64,000 nucleotides of DNA from Verrucomicrobiia bacterium (GCA_036405135.1 DASWYF010000022.1:305429-369428), one strand, 5' to 3'; positions 17,994 through 25,930 are shown, counted from the first letter of the stretch. Translations and numbers: made by a program. Notes: generated from the sequence alone by a model not told the origin.

Positions 17994-19307
17994 ATGACTG
18001 ATCTTCAATTCGCCCGGGCACAAATGGGGATGTCGCTGGCGTTTCATATCCTGTTCGCGGCCGTGGGTATCGCGATGCCTATCATGATGGCGATGGCGGA
18101 AGGGTTTTATCTGCGGACGAAGAAGCCGGTGTATCTGGATCTGGCGCATCGTTGGGCGAAAGGGACCGCGATCTTATTCGCGGTGGGCGCGGTATCGGGA
18201 ACGGTGCTTTCGTTTGAATTGGGGTTGCTGTGGCCAAAGTTCATGGAACATGCGGGACCGATCATCGGGATGCCGTTTTCTCTGGAGGGATTCGCGTTTT
18301 TCACGGAGGCGATTTTTCTCGGGCTGTTTCTTTATGGATGGAAAAAGATGTCGCCCATCGCGCATTGGCTTTCCGGTGTGATGGTGGCGATCAGTGGGGT
18401 GATGTCCGGCGTCTTTGTGGTGACGGCGAATGCGTGGATGAACACGCCAGTGGGATTCACGTATGAGAACGGTGAGTTCTCGGACATCGATCCAATCGCA
18501 GCGATGCTGAATCCGGCGGCATTGCATGAAGTGCTGCACATGACGTTTGCCGCGATGGTGGCGACGGGGTTTCTGGTGGCAGGGATTCACGCTTACTTCC
18601 TCTTGCGCAATAAACAGAGTGAGTTTCACCGGGCGGCTTTTGGCATCGCAGCGGCGCTTGCGTGTGTTTCGATACCGTTGCAAGTGTTGACTGGTGATCT
18701 GGCGGCGCGGCGGGTGGCTAAGTATCAGCCGATGAAACTGGCGGCGATGGAGGCGCATTATGAGACGCGGAGTCATGCGCCTTTTGTCATCGGCGGCATT
18801 CCGGATGATGAGACAAAAACGACGAAATATGGCGTGGAGATACCCAATGCGTTGAGCATCTTGATCGGTCATAAGGCGGATACGGTGGTGCCGGGTTTAG
18901 ATCAAATCCCGCGGGAGGAATGGCCGAATGTGAAGCTGGTGCACTGGAGCTTTGATGTGATGGTGGGCGCGGGGATGGTGATGCTGGGATTGGCGATGTG
19001 GGCGGGAATGGCTTATTGGAAACGGCGGAGTGAATGGATCAGTCCACGATTGTTGAAGTCATTTGTGTGGTGTGCGCCGTTGGGATTCATCGCACTTGAG
19101 GCGGGGTGGTTCGTGACGGAATTCGGGCGGCAGCCGTGGATCATCTACGGTATTATGAAGACGAGCGAGGCGGTGACGCCGATGCCGAATCTGGTGGTGC
19201 CGTTCACGACCTTCACCATCGTTTACATTTTCCTCTCCATCGTGCTGGTGTTCCTGCTGAAGCGGCAGTTCCTGGAGACGGCCCCAGAGAAGCGAGGTGA
19301 TGTGTGA
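17994..19307 (+). CDS. cydA: Cytochrome bd ubiquinol oxidase subunit I
   Basis: 437 aa from the ATG at 17994 (SD-like GAAGG 8 bases upstream). Quinol-oxidising subunit of the high-affinity terminal oxidase. Heme ligand His18 is in MSLAFHILFA (His19 in E. coli). The glutamates of the heme b595/d site are in SLEGF and TEAIF (98-105). ALHEVLHM holds His178/His182, one of which matches the second heme b ligand, and GRQPW is near residue 345. The quinol (Q) loop is short, so it belongs to the short-loop/CIO-like class. About nine hydrophobic helices. It overlaps cydB by four bases (GTGA), indicating coupling. Confidence 0.93.
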   Translation: MTDLQFARAQMGMSLAFHILFAAVGIAMPIMMAMAEGFYLRTKKPVYLDLAHRWAKGTAILFAVGAVSGTVLSFELGLLWPKFMEHAGPIIGMPFSLEGFAFFTEAIFLGLFLYGWKKMSPIAHWLSGVMVAISGVMSGVFVVTANAWMNTPVGFTYENGEFSDIDPIAAMLNPAALHEVLHMTFAAMVATGFLVAGIHAYFLLRNKQSEFHRAAFGIAAALACVSIPLQVLTGDLAARRVAKYQPMKLAAMEAHYETRSHAPFVIGGIPDDETKTTKYGVEIPNALSILIGHKADTVVPGLDQIPREEWPNVKLVHWSFDVMVGAGMVMLGLAMWAGMAYWKRRSEWISPRLLKSFVWCAPLGFIALEAGWFVTEFGRQPWIIYGIMKTSEAVTPMPNLVVPFTTFTIVYIFLSIVLVFLLKRQFLETAPEKRGDV

Positions 19308-20299
19308 GTCTGGAAATCGTCATCGCGGGTGTCACGCTAGTCTCGCTCATCATTTATGCGTTGATGGGTGGGGCGGATTTCGGTGGGGGCGTGTGGGATC
19401 TGCTGGCGCGTGGACCGAGGGCGAAGCGGCAGAGACAGATCGTGGCGGATGCTATCGCGCCAATCTGGGAGGCGAATCATGTGTGGCTCATTCTGATCGT
19501 GGTGTTGCTGTTCACCGCGTGGCCTCGGGCGTTTGCAGCGATGATGACGGCGCTGCACATCCCGCTTACGATTATGCTGATAGGGATTGTATTGCGTGGG
19601 ACGGCATTTGTGTTTCGCAAATATGATTCCAAGCGCGATTCCGTGCAGCATCGCTGGAGCTTGGTGTTCGGGATATCGAGTCTGGTCACGCCAGTGGTGC
19701 AGGGGATGACGTTGGGCGCATTGGCAACGGGCGATATCCGCGTGGAGAAGAGTTTGGTGCTGACGGGGTTCTTCGCGGGTTGGCTATCGCCGTTCGCATG
19801 GGCATGCGGGGTGTTTGCACTGGTACTGTTCGCGTTTCTGGCGGCGGTGTATCTGACGTTGGATGCGGCGGCTGAACCGGAGGTGCAGAATGATTTCCGG
19901 TTGCGGGCGATTTGGGCGGAGTTGGCGTTGGCGCCGATCGCAGCCGTGGTGTTCTTCACTTCGCGAGGTGAAGCGCCGGAGATGTATCGGGGATTGACGA
20001 ATTGGTGGGCTCCGTGGCTGCTGGTGGTGACGAGTGGGTGTGCGTTGGTGGCGTTAGGGGCGTTGTGGAAGCGGTCTTTTAAACTGGCGCGTGTGGCGGC
20101 AATTGGGCAGGTGACGACGATTCTCGCTGGGTGGTGTCTGGCGCAGTATCCGCATCTGATCTATCCAGATGTGACGATCACGAATGCGGCGGCTCCGCAG
20201 ATCACTTTGAAGTTATTAGTGATCGCGTTGGGGGTGGGGTCGGTGATTTTGTTGCCGTCGTTGTATTATTTGTTCAAGGTGTTTAAGGGGAGTCGATAA
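19304..20299 (+). CDS. cydB: Cytochrome bd ubiquinol oxidase subunit II
   Basis: 331 aa. It starts with GTG at 19304, inside the cydA stop (GTGA overlap). The signature LMGGADFGGGVWDLLARGPRA and APIWEANHVWLILIVVLLFTAWPRAF near the N-terminus are typical of CydB, followed by about eight hydrophobic helices. No small CydX-like gene is obvious after it, and cydCD are not in the window. The pair gives the cell a low-oxygen respiratory branch. Confidence 0.93.
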   Translation: MSLEIVIAGVTLVSLIIYALMGGADFGGGVWDLLARGPRAKRQRQIVADAIAPIWEANHVWLILIVVLLFTAWPRAFAAMMTALHIPLTIMLIGIVLRGTAFVFRKYDSKRDSVQHRWSLVFGISSLVTPVVQGMTLGALATGDIRVEKSLVLTGFFAGWLSPFAWACGVFALVLFAFLAAVYLTLDAAAEPEVQNDFRLRAIWAELALAPIAAVVFFTSRGEAPEMYRGLTNWWAPWLLVVTSGCALVALGALWKRSFKLARVAAIGQVTTILAGWCLAQYPHLIYPDVTITNAAAPQITLKLLVIALGVGSVILLPSLYYLFKVFKGSR

Positions 20300-20333
20300 A
20301 ATGATGAAAATAGTTGATAAATAATCATCATTT
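20299..20333. promoter_or_regulatory. Inverted repeat upstream of vapB (candidate operator)
   Basis: AAATGATGA (20299-20307) and TCATCATTT (20325-20333) form a perfect 9-bp inverted repeat with 17 bases between, ending 14 bases before the vapB start. VapB-VapC complexes usually bind such repeats to repress their own operon. The function is inferred from position. Confidence 0.55.
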
Positions 20334-20347
20334 GGTAGAGTTAGAGT

Positions 20348-20563
20348 ATGCGAATAACTGTTGATATTGATGATTCTGAAATGAAAAGGATTCAGCAGTA
20401 TACTGGTCAGAAAAAGAAGTCTCCGGCGGTCAGTCAAGCCCTCGCTGATTACTTGAAATCCCAAGAACGCCGTCGATTTGTAGCCAAAGTGTTGGCGGGA
20501 AAAACGGATTATTCGGCCACCAATGAGGAGTTGGAAGCGCAGGATCGTTATGAAACTCGTTGA
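20348..20563 (+). CDS. vapB: VapB-type antitoxin
   Basis: 71 aa. The N-terminal MRITVDIDDSEMKRIQQYTG followed by SPAVSQALADYLKSQ is a ribbon-helix-helix DNA-binding fold. The acidic C-terminal tail (NEELEAQDRYE) would wrap the toxin. It overlaps the PIN-domain toxin gene by 14 bases, the standard antitoxin-first order, and is preceded by an inverted repeat that may be its operator. Autoregulation is inferred. Confidence 0.85.
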   Translation: MRITVDIDDSEMKRIQQYTGQKKKSPAVSQALADYLKSQERRRFVAKVLAGKTDYSATNEELEAQDRYETR

Positions 20564-20945
20564 TACGTCCTTGTGGGTGGAGTTTCTGCGCCGAAAAGGT
20601 GATGCCCAGATCAAAAACTTGATGGGCCAATGGCTGCAGGACGACCTCATCGCCTATACTTGCCCTATCCAGTTCGAACTGCTTTGTGGAGTTCGCAGTA
20701 ATGAACGGTCAGATTTGGATGCTGCATTGAAGTTTAGTCATCATTTGCCATTCAGAACGGCAGATTGGGTGGCTGCAGCAGAGCTGGAAGCCCGCTTTAA
20801 GTCCAAAGGGCTCAACATACCTCGAAATGATTTGTTTGTAGCGGTGGTGGCAATCAGGGAATCTTTGCCCTTGTGCTGCCGCGACCAGCATTTCTCGGCC
20901 ATGTCCAAGATTTGTGGTGAGCAATTGAAAGTTGAGCAGTATTAA
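20550..20945 (+). CDS. vapC: VapC-type PIN-domain ribonuclease toxin
   Basis: 131 aa from the ATG at 20550; the earlier frame start lies inside vapB. PIN-domain acidic residues: Asp5 in LVDTSLWVEF, Glu in QFELLCG (about 44), and Asp in RNDLFVAVVA (about 94), with a fourth acidic position replaced by CCRDQHF. Such toxins cleave tRNA or rRNA unless bound by VapB. It ends 8 bases before rlmN and may be co-transcribed with it, though that could be chance. Confidence 0.88.
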   Translation: MKLVDTSLWVEFLRRKGDAQIKNLMGQWLQDDLIAYTCPIQFELLCGVRSNERSDLDAALKFSHHLPFRTADWVAAAELEARFKSKGLNIPRNDLFVAVVAIRESLPLCCRDQHFSAMSKICGEQLKVEQY

Positions 20946-20953
20946 AAATTTTC

Positions 20954-22084
20954 GTGAAAGACGTTAAGACAGATATCAAGGCGCTGACGCGCGATGAGAT
21001 TGCGGCGAAGTTCACCGAGATGGGTGAACCGGCGTATCGCGTGGATCAGTTGCTGAACTGGCTGTATGTGCGGCGCGCGCCATCGTGGGATGCGATGTCG
21101 AATCTGCCGAAGACCTTGCGGGCTAAGTTGGCGGAGGTGTTCACGCTGAACACGCATAAGATATCGCGCAAGCAGGGTTCGCGGGATACGACGCAGAAGT
21201 TTTTGTGGCAATTGCAGGATGGGGCGCTCATCGAGAGTGTGCTCATCCCGGCGAATCCTTCGCTCTACGGCGAGCGGAGTGACCGGCATACGTTGTGTGT
21301 GTCCACGCAGGTAGGTTGTGCGTATGGGTGCAAGTTCTGCGCGAGCGGGTTGGAAGGGTGGAAGCGCAACTTGAGACCGGATGAGATCGTTGAACAGATC
21401 ATCGCGACGGAGCGGTGGCATGATGATCAGCCGGAGGAGATGGAGCAGGTAGATGGAACGCCGAAGGCCGAGCGTGTGGTGAATAATCTCGTGATCATGG
21501 GCATGGGCGAGCCGCTCTCGAATTACGATAATTTGCTGAAGGCGTTACGTTTGCTCAATGCGTCGTGGGGCGGGGGTATTGGTGCGCGGAAGATCACGAT
21601 CTCGACGAGTGGTTTGGCACCGCAGATCCGCAAGCTGGCGGATGAGCCGGAGCAATTTCGTTTAGCCATTTCCTTGCATGGGGCGACGGATGAGGTGCGC
21701 AACCGCATCATGCCGGTGAATAAGAAATATCCGGTGGCAGAACTGGCCGCAGCGTGTGATTACTACCAGCAGCGCAAGAGCAAGATGATCACGCTGGAGT
21801 ATATCCTCATCGCCGGTGTGAACGACATGCTGAGCGAGACGAGGCCGCTCGCGGCTCTCGCCAAGCGCCTGCACGCGAAGGTGAATCTCATCCCTTACAA
21901 CAAGGTGGATGGCTTGGAGTGGATACGGCCGGAAGAGGATGTGCAGGAAGCTTTTCTCGCGGCGTTGGAGGAGCAGGATGTCATCGCGACGCTACGGCGT
22001 GAGAAGGGGCATGACATCGACGCGGCGTGCGGGCAATTGCGGCTCAAGACGGAGCGGGAGATGAAAGCGCAGAGTATCGAGTGA
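20954..22084 (+). CDS. rlmN: Dual-specificity 23S rRNA/tRNA adenine-C2 methyltransferase
   Basis: 376 aa, GTG start at 20954. Radical-SAM enzyme that methylates A2503 of 23S rRNA and A37 of some tRNAs. The [4Fe-4S] motif C122-x3-C126-x2-C129 is in GCAYGCKFCASG. GMGEPLSNYDNLLKAL and ISTSGLAPQIRKLADE are RlmN signatures. The C-terminal methyl-carrier cysteine is in DIDAACGQLR (near 358), and the other catalytic cysteine would be in this region. LIPYN is present. Standard length. A 180-bp palindrome begins 2 bases after its stop. Confidence 0.95.
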   Translation: MKDVKTDIKALTRDEIAAKFTEMGEPAYRVDQLLNWLYVRRAPSWDAMSNLPKTLRAKLAEVFTLNTHKISRKQGSRDTTQKFLWQLQDGALIESVLIPANPSLYGERSDRHTLCVSTQVGCAYGCKFCASGLEGWKRNLRPDEIVEQIIATERWHDDQPEEMEQVDGTPKAERVVNNLVIMGMGEPLSNYDNLLKALRLLNASWGGGIGARKITISTSGLAPQIRKLADEPEQFRLAISLHGATDEVRNRIMPVNKKYPVAELAAACDYYQQRKSKMITLEYILIAGVNDMLSETRPLAALAKRLHAKVNLIPYNKVDGLEWIRPEEDVQEAFLAALEEQDVIATLRREKGHDIDAACGQLRLKTEREMKAQSIE

Positions 22085-22085
22085 C

Positions 22086-22265
22086 TAGAGCGGTTCAAGA
22101 AATACTGTAGCCGATTGTCTAGGGAGCGGAGCGAGCGGTCTTTTTGGGGCAGGGCTTCGTTTCGGCTCAGTCACAGGGTCTTTGGAACCTGCTCCTTCGC
22201 CAAAGCCTCGCCCTGACCCAAAAATCCTCGCTCCAATCGGCCTCAGTATTTCTTGAAACGCTCTA
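22086..22265. repeat. 180-bp imperfect palindromic element after rlmN
   Basis: The outer arms 22086-22117 and 22234-22265 are inverted copies (TAGAGCG ... CGCTCTA, then TTCAAGAAATACTG against CAGTATTTCTTGAA, then CCGATTG against CAATCGG) with about three mismatches in 31 bases. The inner arms also pair (GGAGCGAG against CTCGCTCC; TTTTTGGG.CAGGGC against GCCCTGACCCAAAAA). The whole folds into one long stem-loop. It resembles a MITE or a large REP-type element. No clear target duplication is seen. Confidence 0.75.
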
Positions 22266-22290
22266 AGCGGGGGACTGTCCAAGATCAGTT

Positions 22291-22584
22291 TTACGAGGCT
22301 TTACAACAGAGGAAGAAGAAGAGAAGGGTCAAAGCCAGTGACACGAAGCCCGAGATGGCGGCCTGGCGGCTTTCATGAAGTGTCTTCCAATTCTTGATAG
22401 CACCAACAATCGCTGAGCCGAAAGACCCGAGGTAGAGGGCGTCAAAAACGCGCCATGTTTTTAATTTTGGACTTTGGTCATTCTCGTCATTCAAGCTGAC
22501 TTGAAAGCCGATCATCGCGGCGAATAGAAAGGCCCAGGTGAAGATGCCACTCATAAGGAAGAGGATGAGCCAAAGTTTTTGCAT
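22291..22584 (-). CDS. Small membrane protein of unknown function
   Basis: 97 aa. Two hydrophobic segments are visible: LWLILFLMSGIFTWAFLFAA near the N-terminus and AISGFVSLALTLLFFFLCC at the C-terminus, with a third weak one in DALYLGSFGSAIVGAI. No recognisable motif. It follows the HEAT-repeat/unknown pair on the same strand after about 120 bases and precedes the palindromic element. Could be a stand-alone hypothetical gene; coding is supported only by the frame and hydrophobic pattern. Confidence 0.5.
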   Translation of the reverse strand: MQKLWLILFLMSGIFTWAFLFAAMIGFQVSLNDENDQSPKLKTWRVFDALYLGSFGSAIVGAIKNWKTLHESRQAAISGFVSLALTLLFFFLCCKAS

Positions 22585-22700
22585 AAACGCCTTGGGTTAC
22601 ATATTTAGTAGGACATAGAAGGGTTTGCTTGTCAAACTGGCCAGCATGATGACTGCCGAGCTTTTTCCATACGGCCAATATCTAGGGAATGGGTGAGTCG

Positions 22701-23102
22701 TTATCGCTGGCAGTGGACGTTGTAGATGTCGAGCAGAGTGGCATCGGGACGGTGGTAGCCACTCCAAGTAGTGTCGTGTTCGCCGCGGGTGAAGAGGGCT
22801 TCGAAAATTTGTTGTAGCGGTTCTTGGTGTTGGACGAGGGCGATGGTTTTTCCAGCGTGCGGGCGTTTGTGTCCGGGGGCAGGCAGGAGTTCTTTAAGCG
22901 AGGTGATGGATTGTCCGGCGATGAAGCCCAGCCTGATTTGATCGGTGGTCTTGGAGGAGGCTGAGTGGCCTTTTATAAGACAGAGAAATTCAAATTCGGC
23001 GGGCAGTCCAAGGTGGGAGCGTTCTTTGCGGATTTCGCCGAGTGTATGACCAAAGATGTGGGCGACCATGTCTTTGGCTCGGATGGAGGCGAGGGCGCTC
23101 AT
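22701..23102 (-). CDS. Protein of unknown function coupled to a HEAT-repeat protein
   Basis: 133 aa, soluble, no signal peptide. Not recognised. The start ATG overlaps the stop of the upstream HEAT-repeat gene (ATGA, 4 bases), so the two are translated together. A segment rich in His and Arg (HIFGHTLGEIRKERSHLG) and a C-terminal GYHRPDATLLDIYNVH are the most distinctive parts. Immunity- or adaptor-like pairs of this shape exist, but nothing in the sequence shows such a role. Confidence 0.6.
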   Translation of the reverse strand: MSALASIRAKDMVAHIFGHTLGEIRKERSHLGLPAEFEFLCLIKGHSASSKTTDQIRLGFIAGQSITSLKELLPAPGHKRPHAGKTIALVQHQEPLQQIFEALFTRGEHDTTWSGYHRPDATLLDIYNVHCQR

Positions 23103-24637
23103 TGGCCGATTTTGGAAAATCGTTGTTCGAACCGGGCCAGTTTTTCGTAGAGGGCTGCTTGCATCTGTATGTTGGCTTGCAGCACACGGTAGTATGCTAG
23201 CGAATCATTAGTTCCTTCAGCAGCATCACTGTCGCGATAGAGCTCGTGACAGGCACGATTGACCAAATTTCTGGTTTGATGGACCAACTCGGGTTTTGCG
23301 AGCCAGTCGTATTTTTCATTCGCCAGCACGGCGAGTAACAGATTGCAATAGCGCAGGTAGTCGTCGTCTTGGGCGTTCAGGGCTTTATCGATTCTTTGCA
23401 GGCAATAAGGGATGAGGTGGAGGTGGTCTTCTTCGAAATCGAGCGCGAGCAAGCGTTTGAGGGCATCCAAGGATAACTCCTGCAACGGAGTGCGACGAAG
23501 AGTGTGCCGCTCTTGGACTACGGAACTGACGCTCGGCGGGGGAGCGCCCCAATCGACGCCGGTGAGCTGGGCGAGGGATTGGGTGATGTGAATATCTTCT
23601 TTAGATGAACTGGAATCATTCGTTGCTGCGCCATGAGCGTGTTGCTGCTGCGGTTTACGATTGTCCTCTTGCCGCAACCATTTGCTTGTCTCTGTATTGA
23701 AAAGCCAAGTGTCGCCGTGGGTGTAGCCGGTTTCACGAATGGGGCCGTGAAGAATTTTGGGCACATCTCCCAGGGCCGACGGGCCGAGCAAACTAACGGT
23801 ATTGGCCTGAAGTGAAACGTCAGAGCCGGGCAAGGTGTGTTCGGAACGATGGTGCTCGGCCAATTTCACTGCTTCAAGATAGGTGGGAGCAACCACAGTG
23901 TAGATGGAGTCCGGCTGGCCATCACCTTCCCAAAAGATGACGTCATAGATGCCCAGTGTAGTATCCGGATACACTTCGCCGGGTGCGCGACCGTGCTTTT
24001 CGTCCAGATAGGCAGCGAACTCGATCGCTCTTTGACGGACAAATTCGCATGGATCGCCTTGTAGCATCTCAACTGCATCGGGCCATCGTGACGAATGAAC
24101 GTCGCGTAAAACATGCAAGGCAGCCAAGCGGGAGTATGGTTCTTCTGAGGAAAGCCATGCCCAAGCGATCGGTTCGGATTCAGCGGAACGATGAGGGGCG
24201 TAAGCTATCAGTGCACGGCGGCGAACATATTCTTGGGGATCATCAATAAATTTGCGAAGTATCTCCAAGGCGGCTGGACTGCCAACCTCACCTAGACTGA
24301 CTGCAATTTGCCAGCGGGCATGAAACTCGGAGTAAACAAGCGCGGCGGGAGCCAAGGCGATCAAAATCTCGGGACGGGTGGTCAAGCGTTCTCGGAGAAC
24401 TTCAACCTCATTGTCGCGAGCTATTGCGTAAAGAATATCTTCAATAGCTCCGGGCGATAGGGGAGCATCTAATGCCGGGTTGAACGCGTCATAGATTTCC
24501 GACCAGTGTTCGTAATCACACTCCCATTCGCCGATACCTTCGCCTTCATGGTCCTCAGCGGCCCAGGCGCGAAAACGTTTCACCGCTTCGGCGAGGGACA
24601 GTGCCGGTTTTGTTGATTGAGGCTCGTCTTGGTTCAC
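23099..24637 (-). CDS. HEAT-repeat protein of unknown function
   Basis: 512 aa, cytoplasmic. Helical repeats in the first half: ILIALAPAALVYSEFHARWQ, GSPAALEILRKFIDDPQEYV, EPYSRLAALHVLRDVHSSRW and MLQGDPCEFVRQRAIEFAAY have the HEAT/PBS-lyase pattern (A-x-x-x-L-x-x-x-x-D-x-x-x-x-V-R-x-x-A). A middle beta-rich section with EVYPDTTLGIYDVIFWEGDG follows, then a His/Ser-rich linker (QQQHAHGAATNDSSSS) and a helical C-terminus. No enzyme motif is seen. Coupled to the 133-aa gene downstream by a 4-base overlap. The 890 bases upstream hold no convincing gene. Confidence 0.75.
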   Translation of the reverse strand: MNQDEPQSTKPALSLAEAVKRFRAWAAEDHEGEGIGEWECDYEHWSEIYDAFNPALDAPLSPGAIEDILYAIARDNEVEVLRERLTTRPEILIALAPAALVYSEFHARWQIAVSLGEVGSPAALEILRKFIDDPQEYVRRRALIAYAPHRSAESEPIAWAWLSSEEPYSRLAALHVLRDVHSSRWPDAVEMLQGDPCEFVRQRAIEFAAYLDEKHGRAPGEVYPDTTLGIYDVIFWEGDGQPDSIYTVVAPTYLEAVKLAEHHRSEHTLPGSDVSLQANTVSLLGPSALGDVPKILHGPIRETGYTHGDTWLFNTETSKWLRQEDNRKPQQQHAHGAATNDSSSSKEDIHITQSLAQLTGVDWGAPPPSVSSVVQERHTLRRTPLQELSLDALKRLLALDFEEDHLHLIPYCLQRIDKALNAQDDDYLRYCNLLLAVLANEKYDWLAKPELVHQTRNLVNRACHELYRDSDAAEGTNDSLAYYRVLQANIQMQAALYEKLARFEQRFSKIGQ

Positions 24638-24962
24638 TGGTTAGGGAAATGAAGTTGTCATGGTTGAAATTTGCGATCAAGCGATGGGGAACAGGGAACA
24701 CTCATTTAGGGCAATATCGAAGGAAGCGGGGCGCGGGTCAAATGGCAAAACTAAAGAGCGAGAAAGCCGAGACTAAAGTGAGGCCGAGAAGCGATATCGT
24801 ATTATGGAGTTTGGGAGACATGTTAAATAGCGATAGGGCGGTGGTGAAGGCCTTGGTTTGGGACCGGGTGGAACCGATCCTTACCAGCCTTTTGGCGGTC
24901 TGGATGTTGTCTCGCGATTGTATTGTTCGAGGCGGGCGAACAGGCTGCGGCGGGCGTCGCGG

Positions 24963-24985
24963 ACTGCCGGCTGGAATCCGGCAGC
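24963..24985. repeat. Short palindromic repeat (TGCCGG...CCGGCA type)
   Basis: TGCCGGCTGGAATCCGGCAG is nearly identical to sequences at 59992-60015 and, inverted, at 59855-59878. A REP-like extragenic element present three times in the window. Confidence 0.65.
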
Positions 24986-25033
24986 ACGGGGTACCATGTT
25001 TCGTCATTCAGGTTTTGTGACTTATGAGGGAGA

Positions 25034-25146
25034 CGACGCGTCAAGCCGCGTCGGGCGGACCCCGACCTCCGGGCACGGGGCGAGAAGCGGAGTCGAGCCT
25101 CCGCACTCCAAAGGTGGGGTTAGAGCTTCGTGACCTCGGCTGCGTT
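25034..25146. repeat. Dispersed intergenic repeat, copy 1
   Basis: Shares GCGTCAAGCCGC, AAGCGGAGTC, GAGCCTCCGCACTCCAAA and GTTAGAGC in the same order with 41639-41732, with an extra C-rich insert of about 20 bases. Short frames across it (for example 25024-25227) are repeat-derived and not called as genes. Confidence 0.7.
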
Positions 25147-25465
25147 CAGAGGAGCGGGGTGCGAGGAGAATTGGTAGAATACATCGGCACTTATGTGCAT
25201 GTGCCGAGGTGGGAAACGGGTGATTGAGGAGGGAGGCGTAAAGGGGAAGACTTTTGACAGGATTTACAAGATGAACAGGATGTGGATGCGAAATTCGTGA
25301 TGGGTAACTGGGGGGTGGGCTTACGGTCGTTGTGGCGAGGGTTGACGCGAATTTCGCTAATTGGCGCGAATTGGGGAGAGGAAATTTGTAGTTCTGAGGA
25401 GTGTTTTTGTTTTAAGTGGCTGATTTAAAGCAGGTTAGGTGGTTTGAAAATATTTTTAGAAAAGG

Positions 25466-25498
25466 AGGGGGGTAGGACAGTCAATGTCCTACCCCCCT
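25466..25498. promoter_or_regulatory. Strong 13-bp hairpin upstream of a small gene
   Basis: AGGGGGGTAGGAC (25466-25478) and GTCCTACCCCCCT (25486-25498) pair perfectly around AGTCAAT. No U-run follows on the plus strand. On the minus strand it is followed by CCTTTTCTAAAAAT, a poor terminator tail. It ends 28 bases before the small gene at 25527 and may act in its leader. Confidence 0.6.
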
Positions 25499-25526
25499 CG
25501 GCATAGTGGACGCAGAAAGGTTCATT

Positions 25527-25712
25527 ATGAAGCTGACGGAACAGAGTGAATTGAAGTTGGAAACGGGATGCAGGCCGGTGTCGCGGCGGTATCGGAAGGT
25601 GAGTCAAGCCAACTGGTGGTTTGGGCAGATGCGGCGGGCGGTTGAGCAGGCGTGTCCCACGGGAATGAAGAATGAGGAGGGGAAACATCGAACATCCAAC
25701 ATCGAACTCTGA
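25527..25712 (+). CDS. Small basic protein with ANWWFGQMR motif
   Basis: 61 aa. The ATG at 25527 has GAAAGG about 5 bases upstream. The sequence KVSQANWWFGQMRRAVEQA resembles a short motif I associate with small uncharacterised proteins of Verrucomicrobia (an N/Q-W-W-F-x-x-M-R-x-V helix), otherwise no known family. The last residues (KHRTSNIEL) read into an intergenic repeat, so the true C-terminus may have been extended by repeat insertion. A strong hairpin lies just upstream. Coding is plausible but not certain. Confidence 0.45.
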   Translation: MKLTEQSELKLETGCRPVSRRYRKVSQANWWFGQMRRAVEQACPTGMKNEEGKHRTSNIEL

Positions 25713-25762
25713 ACATCGAGAGGGGGGATGTTAGAGCCGACTTATGTCGGCTGCTACAGGTT
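25684..25762. repeat. AACATCCAAC-type repeat and GCCGAC/GTCGGC palindrome
   Basis: Tandem-like units (CATCGAACATCCAACATCGA) at 25686-25722 are followed by TTAGAGCCGACTTATGTCGG and CTGCTACAG at 25731-25759. The same two blocks, in the same order, lie at 41594-41632 and 41695-41723. AGCCGAC-TTAT-GTCGGCT forms a hairpin. Confidence 0.7.
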
Positions 25763-25930
25763 TCGAGGACGAGGACGACGACGAGAACGATTATGAAAAG
25801 ATATAGTGTCCAAAAGGTTGGTACTGAGACTTGGTTATTGAATCAATTGTTTGGCTTGGGCCGGGTGTCGTGTGCTGGCGGGTGGATTGCTGGCTCGACA
25901 TGGGCTTCTGGCAAAAAGTATAAAGCGTTT

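Larger units (their letters stand above)
24638..25465. other. Gene-poor stretch with dispersed repeats
   Basis: No convincing gene is seen. The open frames here are low in coding character and run through repeats. The stretch holds a small palindrome TGCCGG..CCGGCA at 24963-24985, a copy of the repeat family also at 41639-41732 (25034-25146), a hairpin TCGGCAC/GTGCCGA at 25184-25207, an ACAGGATTTACAAGATGAA-type motif at 25257-25278 and GCGAATT direct repeats at 25336-25373. Confidence 0.6.

Noticed and set aside
24601..25020. Plus-strand 139-aa frame
   Set aside because: No domain, no good ribosome binding site, and it runs from the antisense of the HEAT-repeat gene into repeats.
25024..25227. 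Plus-strand 67-aa frame
   Set aside because: Lies within the dispersed repeat; the peptide (RQAASGG) also appears in the repeat at 41.6 kb.
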